A DNA stretch of 64,000 nt, taken from positions 1 through 64,000 of the forward strand of contig NZ_JANZKX010000007.1 in the NCBI RefSeq assembly GCF_027257975.1. Reading direction: 5' to 3'. Position numbers and translations under genes: made by a program. The notes below the pieces were generated by a model. The model was not told the origin of the DNA. It saw only the letters and a list, made by a program, of their open reading frames with translations, and made no database searches. Positions 33,401 through 42,388 of this stretch are shown piece by piece. How positions within the stretch are numbered: position 1 is the stretch's first letter; each line of letters opens with the position of its first letter. The stretch comes from Pelomonas sp. BJYL3. Its GTDB lineage: Bacteria; Pseudomonadota; Gammaproteobacteria; Burkholderiales; Burkholderiaceae_C.

Positions 33401-33548
33401 CGCCGCCCACCTGCACGTTACCGAACAGGCTGCCGGTTGCGTTCGACTGTGCGTACACCGCGCCGGACGCCACCATCAGGCCCACGGCCATCGCGACCGC
33501 AGAGCGGCGCGCGAAGCCCAGGGAGCTTTCATTCATTCGATTTGCCAT
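30486..33548 (-). CDS. Oar-like TonB-dependent receptor with carboxypeptidase-regulatory-like domain
   Basis: A 1020-residue outer-membrane receptor. A signal peptide (RRSAVAMAVGLMVASGAVYA) ends near residue 33. A CarboxypepD_reg-like beta domain (about 40-110, SLPTGVYRVSLVKDG) precedes a TonB-box-like DTVTVTGSRKT. A plug domain follows, with LDNLPVGRTVEAVVQLAPNT and GGVVNITTKSGTNQWE, and then the barrel. The C-terminus ends in an aromatic-type residue (YDHKF), as expected for barrel assembly. Oar-like receptors import or secrete large substrates such as peptides or polysaccharide fragments. It is divergent from tonB-exbB-exbD-exbD, which presumably energises it. The substrate is unknown. Confidence 0.9.
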   Translation of the reverse strand: MANRMNESSLGFARRSAVAMAVGLMVASGAVYAQSNATGSLFGNVQVGGATTVTIENTATGLKRTLTPDASGRVQATSLPTGVYRVSLVKDGKIVQTLDAVEVRIGQGAEIVFNNTLDTVTVTGSRKTIDVSNTNNSGATFTAKQLDNLPVGRTVEAVVQLAPNTTRGDTRFGNGNTASFGGGAVSENSYYINGFPVVNPLTGLGASQLPFGAIDQAQVLVGGFGAEFGRSVGGVVNITTKSGTNQWEAGVSVSVAPASFRNAPKNFNYGNTKYNPATDGKLRNYREQNTLSSNTYGGYVGGPLIKDKLFLFAAAEQLNTKSSFLSTADGFVGASATALKRAWVENEYKITRSMLKMDWLVTDEHRLEFTSIGDSPVSENRYFGWNPTTRQRDYVLATSNKLSNVDDNGGQLNMFKYTGNLTSDLTLTAIYGQNSSKHENEYAGFDPSKELFTVSAPANAQMPGVVYNNPQPISGNVLAPGSKDVVKSFRFDLEYILGKHTIRGGLDKNKIQSIAAGEFKAGGGTWFYYKTDTPNEPVEVSGGVVPAPGGQGYYVGKGLFTDVTDSYGEQSAFYVEDKFQVTKDLLVVGGLRNESFKNQNGDRQTFLEMKGQINPRLAFSYDARGDGTLKLFGTAGRYSVPIPTHITVRGAGRSTFTEQFYTYTGVDPVTGAPTGLKQLTAPLSGNNEFGQEKDIKSLAALNMKPSYQDEFSAGFEHALSPSYNIGGRFTYRSLKSTIDDFCDVRPFEKWAAANHIEITNPLWGNTCQTFNPGQDNTFLVDFKGTGKDHSVVALTAAEQGFEKVKRTYKAIDVFVEHPLKNGWYGKVAYTWSKNMGNTEGQVRSDNGQADVAVTSVWDYPELMIGAYGPLPNDRKHQIKAFGFVDVGYGWNLGANLLMASGRPRSCLGSQPSNPTGSPNYANQHFYCLGDKRSNNVLVPRGTLGRLSWDNRLDVNVVYKPSVVKGLALRMDIFNVFNKQTVTSVEERYNNGTQVRNTYELPLSMTAPRSFKFTASYDHKF

Positions 33549-34291
33549 GGGAAAACCCTCGTGTGTTAGGAAGACTGCATTCAGTCTCGACCAGCCTTTG
33601 CGACCTTGTGAGCGCAAAAGCAAGCGCGGTCAGCTGAAACTGCGAGGCCGATTTTCAGAACTTTGCTTGGAACGGCCGTAAGGGTTAGCCCATGACTGTC
33701 AGCACCGTGTCTAAGTGCATGGTGGGAGGCATTGCGCGAGGATCCTGCGCCAAGCCTGTGTCAGCCCTGGGAAAACGCAGATCGGGCGGTCTTCACGTGC
33801 GTTGGGCGCTGCAGGGTCTGGTGGTGCGATCTTTCGCGTAAACCCTTGTGTTGGGCCGGCAACAAACAGACACGTTGCGGGACGGTCTGTGACTTTTCAC
33901 GGGCCCCGAGTCTGCGAAGCTGTAGGCTTTTTATGTGACCAGTAGAATACCGCTTTGTGGCAGCGCGGGCCGTCGCCCGTAAGTCCACTCAGCCCGCTGC
34001 AAGCTCGGGGTAAGCCCGAACCAGTCTAGAGAGGGCTCTCGCGTATCATTTCGCCTCTTTCGCATGTCCGCGGCGCACTTTGCGCGCGTGTGCCGGGAGT
34101 TGCGGTAACCAGCTTGAGACAGGGTCCGAGCTGCTTGCTGGTACATTGCCGGTCCTGCGTTGAGTGTGGCGGCAGGTGCTTTGGAGACTGGGTGCCTGCC
34201 GTTGGAGTGGGGGTCCGAAAGGGCTTTCCTGTGTGGCGTCGCTGAGCGGCGCGTGTTGCAGAGTGTTACGAAGTCTTTTGAAGGAGCGCGC
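33549..34291. other. Long divergent intergenic region, receptor/tonB
   Basis: About 740 bases lie between the receptor and tonB starts. No gene is convincing: a 76-codon plus-strand frame at 33715-33945 has no ribosome site. Promoter-like elements include TAGAAT at about 33,951 and TATCAT near 34,046, the latter preceded by the inverted pair GAGAGGGCTCTC. The length is unusual for a simple divergent promoter and may hold a small RNA or several regulator sites. Confidence 0.4.
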
Positions 34292-34933
34292 ATGAACTTT
34301 GCGCAGGAGAACAACAGTTCGTCTCGGTTGACGGGCTTCGGTGTCGTGGTGCTGATCCACGTGCTGATGGCCTATGCCTTGGCGAGCGGGTTGGCGAAGA
34401 AGGTGGTCCAGGCCATCGCGCCGATCGAGACCAAGGTCATTGAAGAGGTGAAGAAGCCGCCGCCTCCCGTCGAGAAGGTGGTTCCGCCGCCTCCTGACAT
34501 GAAGGCTCCGCCGCCCCCGTTCATTCCGCCTCCTGAAGTCCAGGTGACGGCACCGGCTCCGGCCCCGACGATCTCGACCCAGTCGCAGACGCCCCCGCCC
34601 AAGACCGATGTGCACCCGGCTCCGCCGCCCGCTCCGGTCGCCGCTCCGGCTCCTGCGCCTCGCGTGGGCCCCAAGACGGCAGCCATGGTCTGCACCAAGA
34701 TGGGCAAGCCGGAAGTGCCGTCCGTGAACTGGTCGGGCCGTGCCGAGTTCAAGGCCACCGCGACCGTCAAGGCCGGCCGCGTGGTCAGCGTCGAACTGGC
34801 CGTGATCCGTGGCGCCAGCGACCGCAAGGCGCAACGCGCCATGCAGAACGCCATCTCCCAGGCACTGGCAGATACCTACGAGTGCCCCGGCGATCACGTG
34901 TTCGAACAGGACTTCGTGTTCAACATCGAATGA
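34292..34933 (+). CDS. tonB: Energy transducer TonB
   Basis: A 213-residue TonB. One N-terminal transmembrane helix (about residues 15-35, FGVVVLIHVLMAYALASGLA) is followed by a Pro/Lys-rich periplasmic spacer (KPPPPVEKVVPPPPD and on to about 130). The compact C-terminal domain (ATVKAGRVVSVELAVIRGAS) has two cysteines that could pair. It transmits energy from the ExbB-ExbD complex to outer-membrane receptors, probably including the divergent Oar-like one. AAGGAG is seven to eight bases upstream. It is the first gene of tonB-exbB-exbD-exbD. Confidence 0.9.
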   Translation: MNFAQENNSSSRLTGFGVVVLIHVLMAYALASGLAKKVVQAIAPIETKVIEEVKKPPPPVEKVVPPPPDMKAPPPPFIPPPEVQVTAPAPAPTISTQSQTPPPKTDVHPAPPPAPVAAPAPAPRVGPKTAAMVCTKMGKPEVPSVNWSGRAEFKATATVKAGRVVSVELAVIRGASDRKAQRAMQNAISQALADTYECPGDHVFEQDFVFNIE

Positions 34934-35034
34934 CGAACGCGGGCCGTGCGCCCGGTTCTCGACACAAGAGGGGCTGGCACCCGGCCCCGATTTCTCAACT
35001 GAACATCAGTTTTCTTTGCGTAGGAGTTGACTCC

Positions 35035-35865
35035 ATGATCTCTCGTATCTCCGCCATGATCGCGGCAATCGCAGTTGCTGCGACCCTGGCCGTGTCGCCG
35101 ATGGTTGCCCGCGCCCAGGACCAGAAGCCTGCCGAGCAAACCGCAGCTCCTGCTGAAGCCGCTCCCGCTCCTGCTGCCGCTCCCGTGACCGAAAAGTCCA
35201 CCGAGAACCCCTACAGCCTGGGCAACATCGTCGCCCACGGCAACGTGGTGGACCAGATGGTCCTGGCCATCCTGGCCGTGATGTCCATGGGTTCCTGGTA
35301 CATCCTCTTCACCAAGCTGTGGGACACCACCAAGCTGGCCAAGGAAGCCAAGGAAGCCCGCGCCACCTTCTTCAAGAAGGCCAGCCTGCAAGACGGCATC
35401 AAGACCCTGAGCGAGACCGGCGCCATGCGCTACATCGCCCAGAGCGCTGTGGAAGCCTCTGATCACCACGAAGGTGCCCTGACCGAGAACATCGATCACA
35501 ACACCTGGGTGACCATGAACGTCGACCGCGCTGTTGGCGAAGTCAACACCCGTCTGCAAGGCGGCCTGGGCTTCCTGGCTACCGTGGGCTCGACCTCTCC
35601 CTTCATCGGCCTGTTCGGTACCGTGTGGGGCATTCTGCAAGCCCTGACCCAGATCGGCGTGGCTGGCCAGGCTTCGATCGACAAGGTCGCCGGCCCCGTG
35701 GGCGCCGCACTGATCATGACCGCCATCGGTCTGGCCGTCGCTGTGCCTGCTGTGCTGGGCTACAACTGGCTGGTGAACCGCAACAAGGCCGTGATGGCCC
35801 AAGTGCGTGCCTTCGCCGCCGACCTGCATGGCGTCCTGATGGGCAGCCGTCAAGTCAAGCGCTAA
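35035..35865 (+). CDS. exbB: ExbB/MotA-TolQ-ExbB proton channel protein
   Basis: A 276-residue ExbB with an N-terminal signal-like segment and an Ala/Pro-rich linker (residues 1-60) before the usual three transmembrane helices. The conserved MotA/TolQ/ExbB core is seen as GGLGFLATVGSTSPFIGLFG, TVWGILQALTQIG and VGAALIMTAIGLAVAVPAVL. It forms the inner-membrane pentamer that couples proton flow to TonB motion. The extra periplasmic N-terminus is shared by many Gram-negative ExbB proteins of the longer class. AGGAG precedes the ATG nine bases upstream. Confidence 0.92.
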   Translation: MISRISAMIAAIAVAATLAVSPMVARAQDQKPAEQTAAPAEAAPAPAAAPVTEKSTENPYSLGNIVAHGNVVDQMVLAILAVMSMGSWYILFTKLWDTTKLAKEAKEARATFFKKASLQDGIKTLSETGAMRYIAQSAVEASDHHEGALTENIDHNTWVTMNVDRAVGEVNTRLQGGLGFLATVGSTSPFIGLFGTVWGILQALTQIGVAGQASIDKVAGPVGAALIMTAIGLAVAVPAVLGYNWLVNRNKAVMAQVRAFAADLHGVLMGSRQVKR

Positions 35866-35889
35866 TCCAATTCATCCCGGAGTTCCATC

Positions 35890-36318
35890 ATGGGAATGAA
35901 CGTCGGATCCTCTTCCGGCGATGATGAAGTTGTCTCGACCATCAACACCACGCCCCTCGTGGACGTGATGTTGGTGCTCTTGATCATCTTTCTGATCACC
36001 GTTCCGGTGGTGACGCAATCGGTCAATCTTTCCTTGCCCAAGGAAACGAACCTGGTCCGCGTCACCAAGCCGGAGAATATCGAGATTGCGATCACCAAGG
36101 ATGGCGACATCTATTGGGCGACCGCCAACGTGCCCGACACGGACGCGCTGTTTGATCGCCTGAAGAAGGTGGCCGTGCTGAATCCTCAGCCTGAGGTGCA
36201 CATCCGTGGCGACGAAAAAGCGCGCTACGAGTCCGTCGGCAAGGTGATCTACACCTGCCAACGTGCCGGCATCCTGAAGATCAGCTTCATCACCGAGCCG
36301 CCTGCGCGCGGTGGTTGA
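35890..36318 (+). CDS. exbD: ExbD biopolymer transport protein, copy 1
   Basis: A 142-residue ExbD. A short cytoplasmic N-terminus (GMNVGSSSGDDEVVSTINT) leads to TPLVDVMLVLLIIFLITVPV, the single transmembrane helix containing the proton-carrying Asp (in VDVML). A periplasmic domain follows (KPENIEIAITKDGDIYW and IRGDEKARYESVGKVI). It assembles within the ExbB pentamer. A closely related second copy follows 14 bases downstream, starting with almost the same residues. Confidence 0.92.
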   Translation: MGMNVGSSSGDDEVVSTINTTPLVDVMLVLLIIFLITVPVVTQSVNLSLPKETNLVRVTKPENIEIAITKDGDIYWATANVPDTDALFDRLKKVAVLNPQPEVHIRGDEKARYESVGKVIYTCQRAGILKISFITEPPARGG

Positions 36319-36332
36319 GGCAGGAGCACAGC

Positions 36333-36767
36333 ATGGGAATGAATGTTGGTAGTTCGTCCGGTGGGGACGAAGCCGATGTGATGATGGATGTCAACACCAC
36401 GCCTCTGATTGACGTGATGTTGGTGCTGCTGGTGATGCTGATCATCACCATCCCCATCCAGTTGCACTCGGTGAACATGAACATGCCGAACGGCGCACCG
36501 CCTCCGACCGAGGTGAAGGAGCCGGTGGTGGTCGAGATCTTCATCGACTTCGACGGCACGGTGCTGTGGAACAACGAGCAGGTCGACAAGAACCAGCTGG
36601 AGGCTCGCCTGATTGAAGCCGCCAAGCCGGGTCCCGACCAGCCCGAAGTTCATATCAAGCCGAACAAGCTGGTGGACTATGGCCGCGTTGCCATGGTGCT
36701 GGCAGCCGCTCAACGCCTCGGTGTGACCAAGATGGGCATCGTCGGCAACGAGCAGTTCGTCAAGTAA
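36333..36767 (+). CDS. exbD2: ExbD biopolymer transport protein, copy 2
   Basis: A 144-residue ExbD paralogue. It shares MGMNVGSSSG with copy 1 and has the conserved TTPLIDVMLVLLVMLIITIP helix with its Asp. The periplasmic domain differs (MPNGAPPPTEVKEPVVVEIF). Tandem exbD genes are typical of Xanthomonas- and Burkholderiales-type TonB clusters, where the second can be needed for particular receptors. GGAG lies upstream of the ATG. It is the last membrane component of the cluster before a TPR-like secreted protein. Confidence 0.92.
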   Translation: MGMNVGSSSGGDEADVMMDVNTTPLIDVMLVLLVMLIITIPIQLHSVNMNMPNGAPPPTEVKEPVVVEIFIDFDGTVLWNNEQVDKNQLEARLIEAAKPGPDQPEVHIKPNKLVDYGRVAMVLAAAQRLGVTKMGIVGNEQFVK

Positions 36768-36837
36768 AACTTGCGTAGACTTCATGGACGCGCTGTCCGC
36801 AAGGGCCGCGCGTCTTTTCACGTCAGGAGATGAAACA

Positions 36838-38091
36838 ATGAAAATCAAGGCACTGGCCACGGCCGCCGTCGGCGCCATGGCACTGGTTCTGGGTGCCGGC
36901 CCCCAGGGAGAGATCGGTTTCTCGCAAGCGAGCGCGCAGTCCGAGGGTGTTCGTCCTGAGATCGGCAAGCACCTGAAGGATGCGGGCGCGCTGATCAAGG
37001 CCGGCAAGTACAAGGAGGCGCTGGCCAAGGTGAAGGACGCCGAAGGCGTCGCTGGCCGCACCGCGAATGAAAACTACCAGCTGGAATACATGCGCGTGGC
37101 TGCCGCCTCGGGCGCCTCGGACACCGATTCCATGGTCAAGGGCTTCGAAGCCCTGAAGGCCAGCGGCAAGCTCGGCGCCCAGGATCAGCTGCGCATGATC
37201 GAATCGATCGCCGGCACCTACCTGCGCAACCGCGACCATGCCAAGGCACTGACCTGGGCCCAGCGCTACTTCAAGGAAGGCGGCAACAGTGCCACCATGA
37301 AGGAAGTGCTGTCGCAGGCGCAGTACCTGTCCGGTGACATGGCCTCCATCATCAAGGAGACCAGCGAGGAAGTCGCAGCGGACGAGAAGGCCGGCCGCAC
37401 GCCTTCGCAGAACAAGCTGAACCTGCTGCTGAATGCCGCCATGAAGGCCAAGGACAGCAACACCGAGGCCTCGGCCCTGGAAAAGCTGCTGACCTACTAT
37501 CCCCGCAAGGAGCTGTGGGCTGACGTCCTGAGCCGTGTGCAGCAGAAGCCCAGCTTCTCCGACCGCTTCTCCCTGGACATCTACCGCCTGAAGCTGGCCA
37601 CCGGCAACTTCAAGGATGCCACCGACTACATGGAGTCCGCGCAGCTGGCCGTGCAGGCCGGCTTCCCCGACGAAGGCAAGCTGATCGTCGACAAGGGCTT
37701 CGCCGCCGGCGTGCTGGGTCAAGGCGCCGACGGTGCGCGTCACAAGCGTCTGCAGGACCTGATCGTCAAGAAGGTGGCCGAGGCCAAGGCGGCCGCCGCG
37801 ACGGCCGAGAAGGACGCGCAGGATGCCAAGGACGGCAATGCCCTGGTGACCGTGGGCCTGGCCTATGCCTTCCGTGGCGAAGCCGCCAAGGGTGCCAAGC
37901 TGATCGAGCAGGGCATCGCCAAGGGTGGCCTGAAGCGCCCCGAGGACGCCAAGCTGTACCAAGGCCTGGCCTACTTCCAGGGTGGCGAGATGAGCAAGGC
38001 GCAAGCCGCCTGGCGCTCTGTGAAGGGCACGGACGGCGTGCAGGACATGGCGCGCCTGTGGAGCGTCTACGCTCGCAGCGCCAAGCGCTGA
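36838..38091 (+). CDS. Secreted TPR-like protein linked to the TonB cluster
   Basis: A 417-residue protein with an N-terminal signal peptide (KIKALATAAVGAMALVLGAG, cleavage probably after ASA near residue 34). It is followed by repeated helical pairs of the tetratricopeptide type (for example GALIKAGKYKEALAKVKDA and ETSEEVAADEKAGRTPSQN). It is not a catalytic protein by any visible motif. It probably works as a periplasmic scaffold for the ExbB/ExbD/TonB system or its receptors; such a gene often follows tandem exbD genes in related genomes. AGGAG precedes the start, and a strong terminator follows. Confidence 0.75.
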   Translation: MKIKALATAAVGAMALVLGAGPQGEIGFSQASAQSEGVRPEIGKHLKDAGALIKAGKYKEALAKVKDAEGVAGRTANENYQLEYMRVAAASGASDTDSMVKGFEALKASGKLGAQDQLRMIESIAGTYLRNRDHAKALTWAQRYFKEGGNSATMKEVLSQAQYLSGDMASIIKETSEEVAADEKAGRTPSQNKLNLLLNAAMKAKDSNTEASALEKLLTYYPRKELWADVLSRVQQKPSFSDRFSLDIYRLKLATGNFKDATDYMESAQLAVQAGFPDEGKLIVDKGFAAGVLGQGADGARHKRLQDLIVKKVAEAKAAAATAEKDAQDAKDGNALVTVGLAYAFRGEAAKGAKLIEQGIAKGGLKRPEDAKLYQGLAYFQGGEMSKAQAAWRSVKGTDGVQDMARLWSVYARSAKR

Positions 38092-38115
38092 TCCCAGGGC
38101 ATTGAGCCCCAAGAC

Positions 38116-38142
38116 AAAGCGGCCCCTCGGGGCCGCTTTTTT
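38116..38142 (+). terminator. Terminator after the tonB cluster
   Basis: AAAGCGGCCCC, a two-base loop and GGGGCCGCTTTTTT form a strong GC stem with a T run, 25 bases after the TPR-like gene's stop. The symmetrical A and T flanks may also let it act on the minus strand. Confidence 0.92.
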
Positions 38143-38242
38143 GTCCGCCTGAGGCGCCTCAAGTCGCCTCAAGGGGTCGGATCAGGGCCGCTGTGGCCGG
38201 CGGCGCCTGTCGTGCGCCTGCCTCCGGCCGCGGCCCTGCAGC

Positions 38243-39001
38243 TCAGCGCGGAGCGAGACGGATGGCGCCGTCCAGGCGGATCACCTCGCCATTGAGCATG
38301 TCGTTGGTGATGATCTGGTGAACCAGCTTGGCATAGTCTTCCGGGCGACCCAGGCGCGAGGGGAAGGGCACGCTGGCGGCCAGGGCGTCCTGCACTTCCT
38401 GGGGCATGCCGAAGAGCATGGGCGTGCCGAAGATGCCGGGGGCGATGGTCATGTTGCGGATGCCGTTGCGGGCTAGGTCGCGAGCGATGGGCAGGGTCAT
38501 GCCGACCACGCCGCCCTTGGAGGCCGCATAGGCCGCCTGGCCGATCTGGCCGTCATAGGCGGCCACCGAGGCCGTGGAGATCATCACGCCGCGCTCGCCG
38601 GTGGCTTCCGGCTCGTTCTTGCACATGGCTTCCGAAGCCAGGCGGATCATGTTGAAGCTGCCCACCAGGTTCACGTTGATGACCTTCTGGAACAGGGACA
38701 GGGCATGGGCGCCGTCCTTGCCGACCGTCTTGGCGGCCGGGGCGATGCCGGCGCAGTTCACCAGACCCATCAGCTTGCCCAGGCTCAGGGCCTTGGCCAC
38801 GATGGCCTGGGCGTCAGCTTCCTGGCTCACATCGGCCTTCACGAAGGCGCCGCCCAGCTCGGCGGCCAGCGCCTCGCCCTTTTCGACGTTCAGATCGGCG
38901 ATGACGACCTTGCCGCCTTCACGGGCCAGCATGCGGGCCGTGCCTTCGCCCAGGCCGGAAGCGCCGCCGGTGACGATGAAAACCTTGTTTGCGATGTCCA
39001 T
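38243..39001 (-). CDS. Short-chain dehydrogenase, 3-hydroxyacyl-CoA dehydrogenase type
   Basis: A 252-residue classical SDR. Cofactor motif [15 protein letters not shown] (residues about 11-25), NCAGIAP (about 84-90), catalytic Ser in [14 protein letters not shown] and YAASKGG giving the Tyr-x3-Lys pair. The sequence resembles human HSD17B10 (3-hydroxy-2-methylbutyryl-CoA dehydrogenase), so a role in isoleucine or branched/short-chain fatty acid degradation is likely. The start is 39001, with GGAG about nine bases upstream. A near-perfect 20-bp palindrome lies just upstream and probably controls it. Confidence 0.88.
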   Translation of the reverse strand: MDIANKVFIVTGGASGLGEGTARMLAREGGKVVIADLNVEKGEALAAELGGAFVKADVSQEADAQAIVAKALSLGKLMGLVNCAGIAPAAKTVGKDGAHALSLFQKVINVNLVGSFNMIRLASEAMCKNEPEATGERGVMISTASVAAYDGQIGQAAYAASKGGVVGMTLPIARDLARNGIRNMTIAPGIFGTPMLFGMPQEVQDALAASVPFPSRLGRPEDYAKLVHQIITNDMLNGEVIRLDGAIRLAPR

Positions 39002-39022
39002 GCTTGTTGTCTCCTGAACAAC

Positions 39023-39042
39023 TGACGTTAACGTAAACGTCA
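39023..39042 (-). promoter_or_regulatory. Near-perfect palindromic operator, MerR/LiuR-like
   Basis: TGACGTTAACGTAAACGTCA matches its own reverse complement at 18 of 20 positions. It sits 22 bases upstream of the short-chain dehydrogenase start. Its core (TTTACGTTAACGT on the minus strand) resembles the reported site for LiuR, a MerR-family regulator of leucine and branched-chain acyl-CoA degradation in proteobacteria. This agrees with the predicted role of the gene. No liuR gene is in the window. Confidence 0.6.
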
Positions 39043-39101
39043 ATTCTCCCGCAAAAGAAAAGCCGCTGAACAGCGGCTTGCGGGGATTTTTGTGAGCCGG
39101 G

Positions 39102-39773
<672 letters not shown>

Positions 39774-39924
39774 TCAAGGGGGCGCACCTGCCCGGTGCTC
39801 CGACAAACTGCCGGGGAGAATATCACGCGCCAGCCTTCGTCTGGCTGACGGGGTCCGGGCTGATCATGCGGTGTAACCCGAGGTTTCCGACAAGTCTGGC
39901 TTGCCATTTGGCAGGGGTGTTGGT

Positions 39925-40680
39925 TCAGGCGGCGCTCACCAGGCGCCGGACCCGGTCCAGATCCTCGGGAGTGTCCACCCCCGGGCCGGGCCGGGTGTCG
40001 CTGACATGCACCGCGATGCGCTCGCCGTGCCACAGCACCCGCAGCTGCTCCAGGGCTTCGATCTGCTCCAGGGGGCTCTGCGCCAGCTGAGGGAAGCGGC
40101 GGAGGAAGCCGGCCCGGTAGCCGTACAGGCCCACGTGCCGCAACACCGCGCCGGGATGCGGCTGTGCGCTGCCTGCCGGGGCGTCGCGCCACCAGGGGAT
40201 GGGCGCGCGCGAGAAGTAGAGCGCATGCCCTGCCGCATCGCAGACCAGCTTCACCACATTGGGGTTGGCGAACTCCTCGGCGCTGTCGATGCCATGTGCC
40301 ACGGTGCTCATGGCGCAGTGGGGGCGGCTCAGCAGCAGCTCGGCGCAGGCGCGGATCATGGCGGGGTCGATCAGGGGCTCGTCGCCCTGCACATTGAGCA
40401 CGACTGCGTCGTCAGCCAGGCCCAGCAGTTCCACGGCCTCCGCCAGGCGGTCGCTGCCGCTGGGGTGGTCAGCGCGCGTGAGCAGTGCGCGAATGCCGTG
40501 GGCCTCGCAGGCCGCGAGCACTTCGGGCGCATCGGTCGCCACCACCACCTGGGCCGCGCCTGCAAGGGCGGCCCGCTGCGCCACCCGCACGATCATGGGC
40601 AGGCCGGCGATGTCCGCCAGCGGCTTGTTGGGCAGGCGCGTGGAGGCCAGGCGGGCGGGGATGACGATGTGGAAGCTCAT
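39925..40680 (-). CDS. kdsB: 3-deoxy-manno-octulosonate cytidylyltransferase
   Basis: A 251-residue CMP-KDO synthetase, which activates KDO for lipopolysaccharide core synthesis. It has the nucleotide-binding N-terminus [20 protein letters not shown], then [13 protein letters not shown] and [11 protein letters not shown], and near the C-terminus [19 protein letters not shown]. The ATG overlaps the stop of the upstream Trm112-like gene by four bases. With lpxK just upstream, this forms a small lipid A/KDO operon common in Burkholderiales. Confidence 0.95.
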   Translation of the reverse strand: MSFHIVIPARLASTRLPNKPLADIAGLPMIVRVAQRAALAGAAQVVVATDAPEVLAACEAHGIRALLTRADHPSGSDRLAEAVELLGLADDAVVLNVQGDEPLIDPAMIRACAELLLSRPHCAMSTVAHGIDSAEEFANPNVVKLVCDAAGHALYFSRAPIPWWRDAPAGSAQPHPGAVLRHVGLYGYRAGFLRRFPQLAQSPLEQIEALEQLRVLWHGERIAVHVSDTRPGPGVDTPEDLDRVRRLVSAA

Positions 40681-40886
40681 GCCGGGTCTGCGGCCTGCGG
40701 CTTGTCTGCAGGCGGCGCGTCCAGGGCGCGGGCCTCGTTCTCCAGCATCACCGGGATGCCGTCACGGATGGGGAAGGCCAGGCGGTCGGCATGGCAGACC
40801 AGCTCGCGCCGGCTGTCCTCTCGCAGGTGTTCCAGGGGGCCCTTGCAGATCGGGCAGACCAGCATTTCCAGCAGTCGCGTGTCCAT
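40677..40886 (-). CDS. Trm112-like zinc-ribbon protein (YcaR family)
   Basis: A 69-residue protein of the Trm112/UPF0434 family. The start [20 protein letters not shown] and the later [16 protein letters not shown] are diagnostic. One CxxC pair is intact; the second pair is reduced to a single Cys (ELVCHADR), as in many bacterial members. In eukaryotes and some bacteria Trm112 proteins stabilise methyltransferases; its role beside lpxK and kdsB is not known but the linkage is widely conserved. It lies two bases from the lpxK stop and overlaps kdsB. Confidence 0.9.
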   Translation of the reverse strand: MDTRLLEMLVCPICKGPLEHLREDSRRELVCHADRLAFPIRDGIPVMLENEARALDAPPADKPQAADPA

Positions 40887-40888
40887 GT

Positions 40889-41920
40889 TCAGCGGAGCAG
40901 GGCCTGCACGCGGTCGCGCAGGGCCTGCTCGAAAGCAAATTCGGGCCTGAAGTCTAGCGCCACCACCCACACCCGGGTTTGACCCGCACGGGAGGGGGGG
41001 AGCTTGACGGCGTCCTTTTCCGTCAGCAGCAGCTCGGGGCAGTCGGCGGGCCAGGGCAGCTCGGCGAAGTCGTGGTGATCCGGCAGCGGCAGGGGGCGGA
41101 TGTCCAGCCCCTGGTCGCCCAGCATGTCGAAGAAGGCCTGCGGGCGTGCCAGGCCGGCCACCGCCAGCACCGGACGGCCCTTCAAGGCCTGCAGCGCCTC
41201 GGGGCTGGCCGGCCGGCCCTGCCACCAGTCTTCCAGCCGGACGGCGCCGGCCAGGCGGCGCGTACCCACATAGCCGGGCAGGGACGTGCTGGCCCGGCCG
41301 CCGCTGTACAGCAGCAGGGTGTCGTCCCGGCTGCCCGGCGGCGCCGGAAGCGGGCCGGTCTGGCGCAGCGGGCCGGCCGGGAGCAGGCGGCCGTTGCCCA
41401 GGCCGCGGTCGTCGATCACCACGATGCTCAGCTGCCGGGGCAGGCGCCAGTGCTGCAGGCCGTCGTCGGCCACGATGAGGTGCAGGTCGGGGTGGGCCGC
41501 CAGCAAGGCCTGGGCGGCGGCGATGCGGTCACGCCCCACGGCCACCGGGCGGCGGCTGCGCAGGTGGATCAGCAGGGGCTCATCCCCCACGTCGCCCGCC
41601 TTGCTGCCGGCCTGGACCAGCAGCGTCCGGCTGTCGTCATGCCGGCCATAGCCGCGGGAGACCACGCCCGCGCGCCAGCCCTGACGCTCAAGAAGATCCA
41701 GCAGGGTCAGCGTGGCCGGTGTCTTGCCCGCGCCGCCGACGATCCAGTTGCCGACGACGATGACGGGACGAGGCAGCGGCACGCTCTTCTTCAGGCCGGC
41801 ACGGTAGGCCCAGACGCGCAGGCGCAGCAGGGCCGCGTGAAGGGCGCCCAAGGGACGCAGGGCCTGCGCCAGCGCGTCATTGCTCGCCCAGGCGCGCTGC
41901 AGGCGGTCCTGCCAGCTCAT
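40889..41920 (-). CDS. lpxK: Tetraacyldisaccharide 4'-kinase
   Basis: A 343-residue lipid A kinase. It adds the 4'-phosphate to the tetraacyldisaccharide precursor at the inner face of the cytoplasmic membrane. Seen: an N-terminal hydrophobic anchor region, [20 protein letters not shown] with the P-loop, VVSRGYG, and DDGLQHWRL with the conserved Asp-Asp-Gly-Leu-Gln-His. The length is typical. It is followed immediately by the Trm112-like gene and kdsB, and preceded by exbD/exbB on the same strand; all five may be one transcript. Confidence 0.95.
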   Translation of the reverse strand: MSWQDRLQRAWASNDALAQALRPLGALHAALLRLRVWAYRAGLKKSVPLPRPVIVVGNWIVGGAGKTPATLTLLDLLERQGWRAGVVSRGYGRHDDSRTLLVQAGSKAGDVGDEPLLIHLRSRRPVAVGRDRIAAAQALLAAHPDLHLIVADDGLQHWRLPRQLSIVVIDDRGLGNGRLLPAGPLRQTGPLPAPPGSRDDTLLLYSGGRASTSLPGYVGTRRLAGAVRLEDWWQGRPASPEALQALKGRPVLAVAGLARPQAFFDMLGDQGLDIRPLPLPDHHDFAELPWPADCPELLLTEKDAVKLPPSRAGQTRVWVVALDFRPEFAFEQALRDRVQALLR

Positions 41921-41956
41921 GGCGAGCCCGGCGCGCTGGGGGCGGTCATGGGGTCA

Positions 41957-42388
41957 TCAAGGGCTGCCGGGGCCCTGGGCGGCGAAGGTCAGGCGGGCCA
42001 GGCCCACCCGCCGGGCGGCGTCCATCACGTTCATCACCGACTGGTGGGCCGCGGCGGCATCGGCCGACACGGTGACCGTGGTCTCGGGATCGATGCCCTC
42101 GCTGCCCTGCGCCGCCTGCGCCAGGGCCGCGGCCAGCATCTCCACCGAGCGGCCTTCCACCACCTGGCGGTTGATGGCGTAGCGGCCATCGGCGGACACG
42201 GCCACGATGATCTCCTTGGGCCGGTCCTTCAGCTGGTCGGCGCTGGCCGTGGGCAGGGTGATCTGCAGCTCGGTGAACTTCGAGTAGCTGGTGGACAGCA
42301 TCAGGAAGATCAGGATCACCAGCAGCACATCGATGAAGGGGATCAGGTTGATCTCGGGCTCTTCGCCCTGACGCTGGCGGAATTTCAT
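41957..42388 (-). CDS. ExbD/TolR family protein (lpxK-linked)
   Basis: A 143-residue ExbD/TolR. It starts KFRQRQGEEPEINLIPFIDV and continues into the transmembrane helix LLVILIFLMLSTSYSKF with the conserved Asp in FIDVLL. The periplasmic domain follows. It pairs with the ExbB-like gene whose stop it overlaps by four bases. This second ExbB/ExbD pair, next to lpxK, is distinct from the tonB-linked set in the same window and is the conserved arrangement in Burkholderiales. It may energise outer-membrane processes other than siderophore uptake. Confidence 0.92.
   Translation of the reverse strand: MKFRQRQGEEPEINLIPFIDVLLVILIFLMLSTSYSKFTELQITLPTASADQLKDRPKEIIVAVSADGRYAINRQVVEGRSVEMLAAALAQAAQGSEGIDPETTVTVSADAAAAHQSVMNVMDAARRVGLARLTFAAQGPGSP

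Noticed and set aside
30495-33569. 1024-codon plus-strand frame across the TonB receptor.
   Set aside because: It is antisense to a receptor with signal peptide, plug and barrel signatures; the antisense product is Gly/Val/Ala/Arg-rich without motifs.
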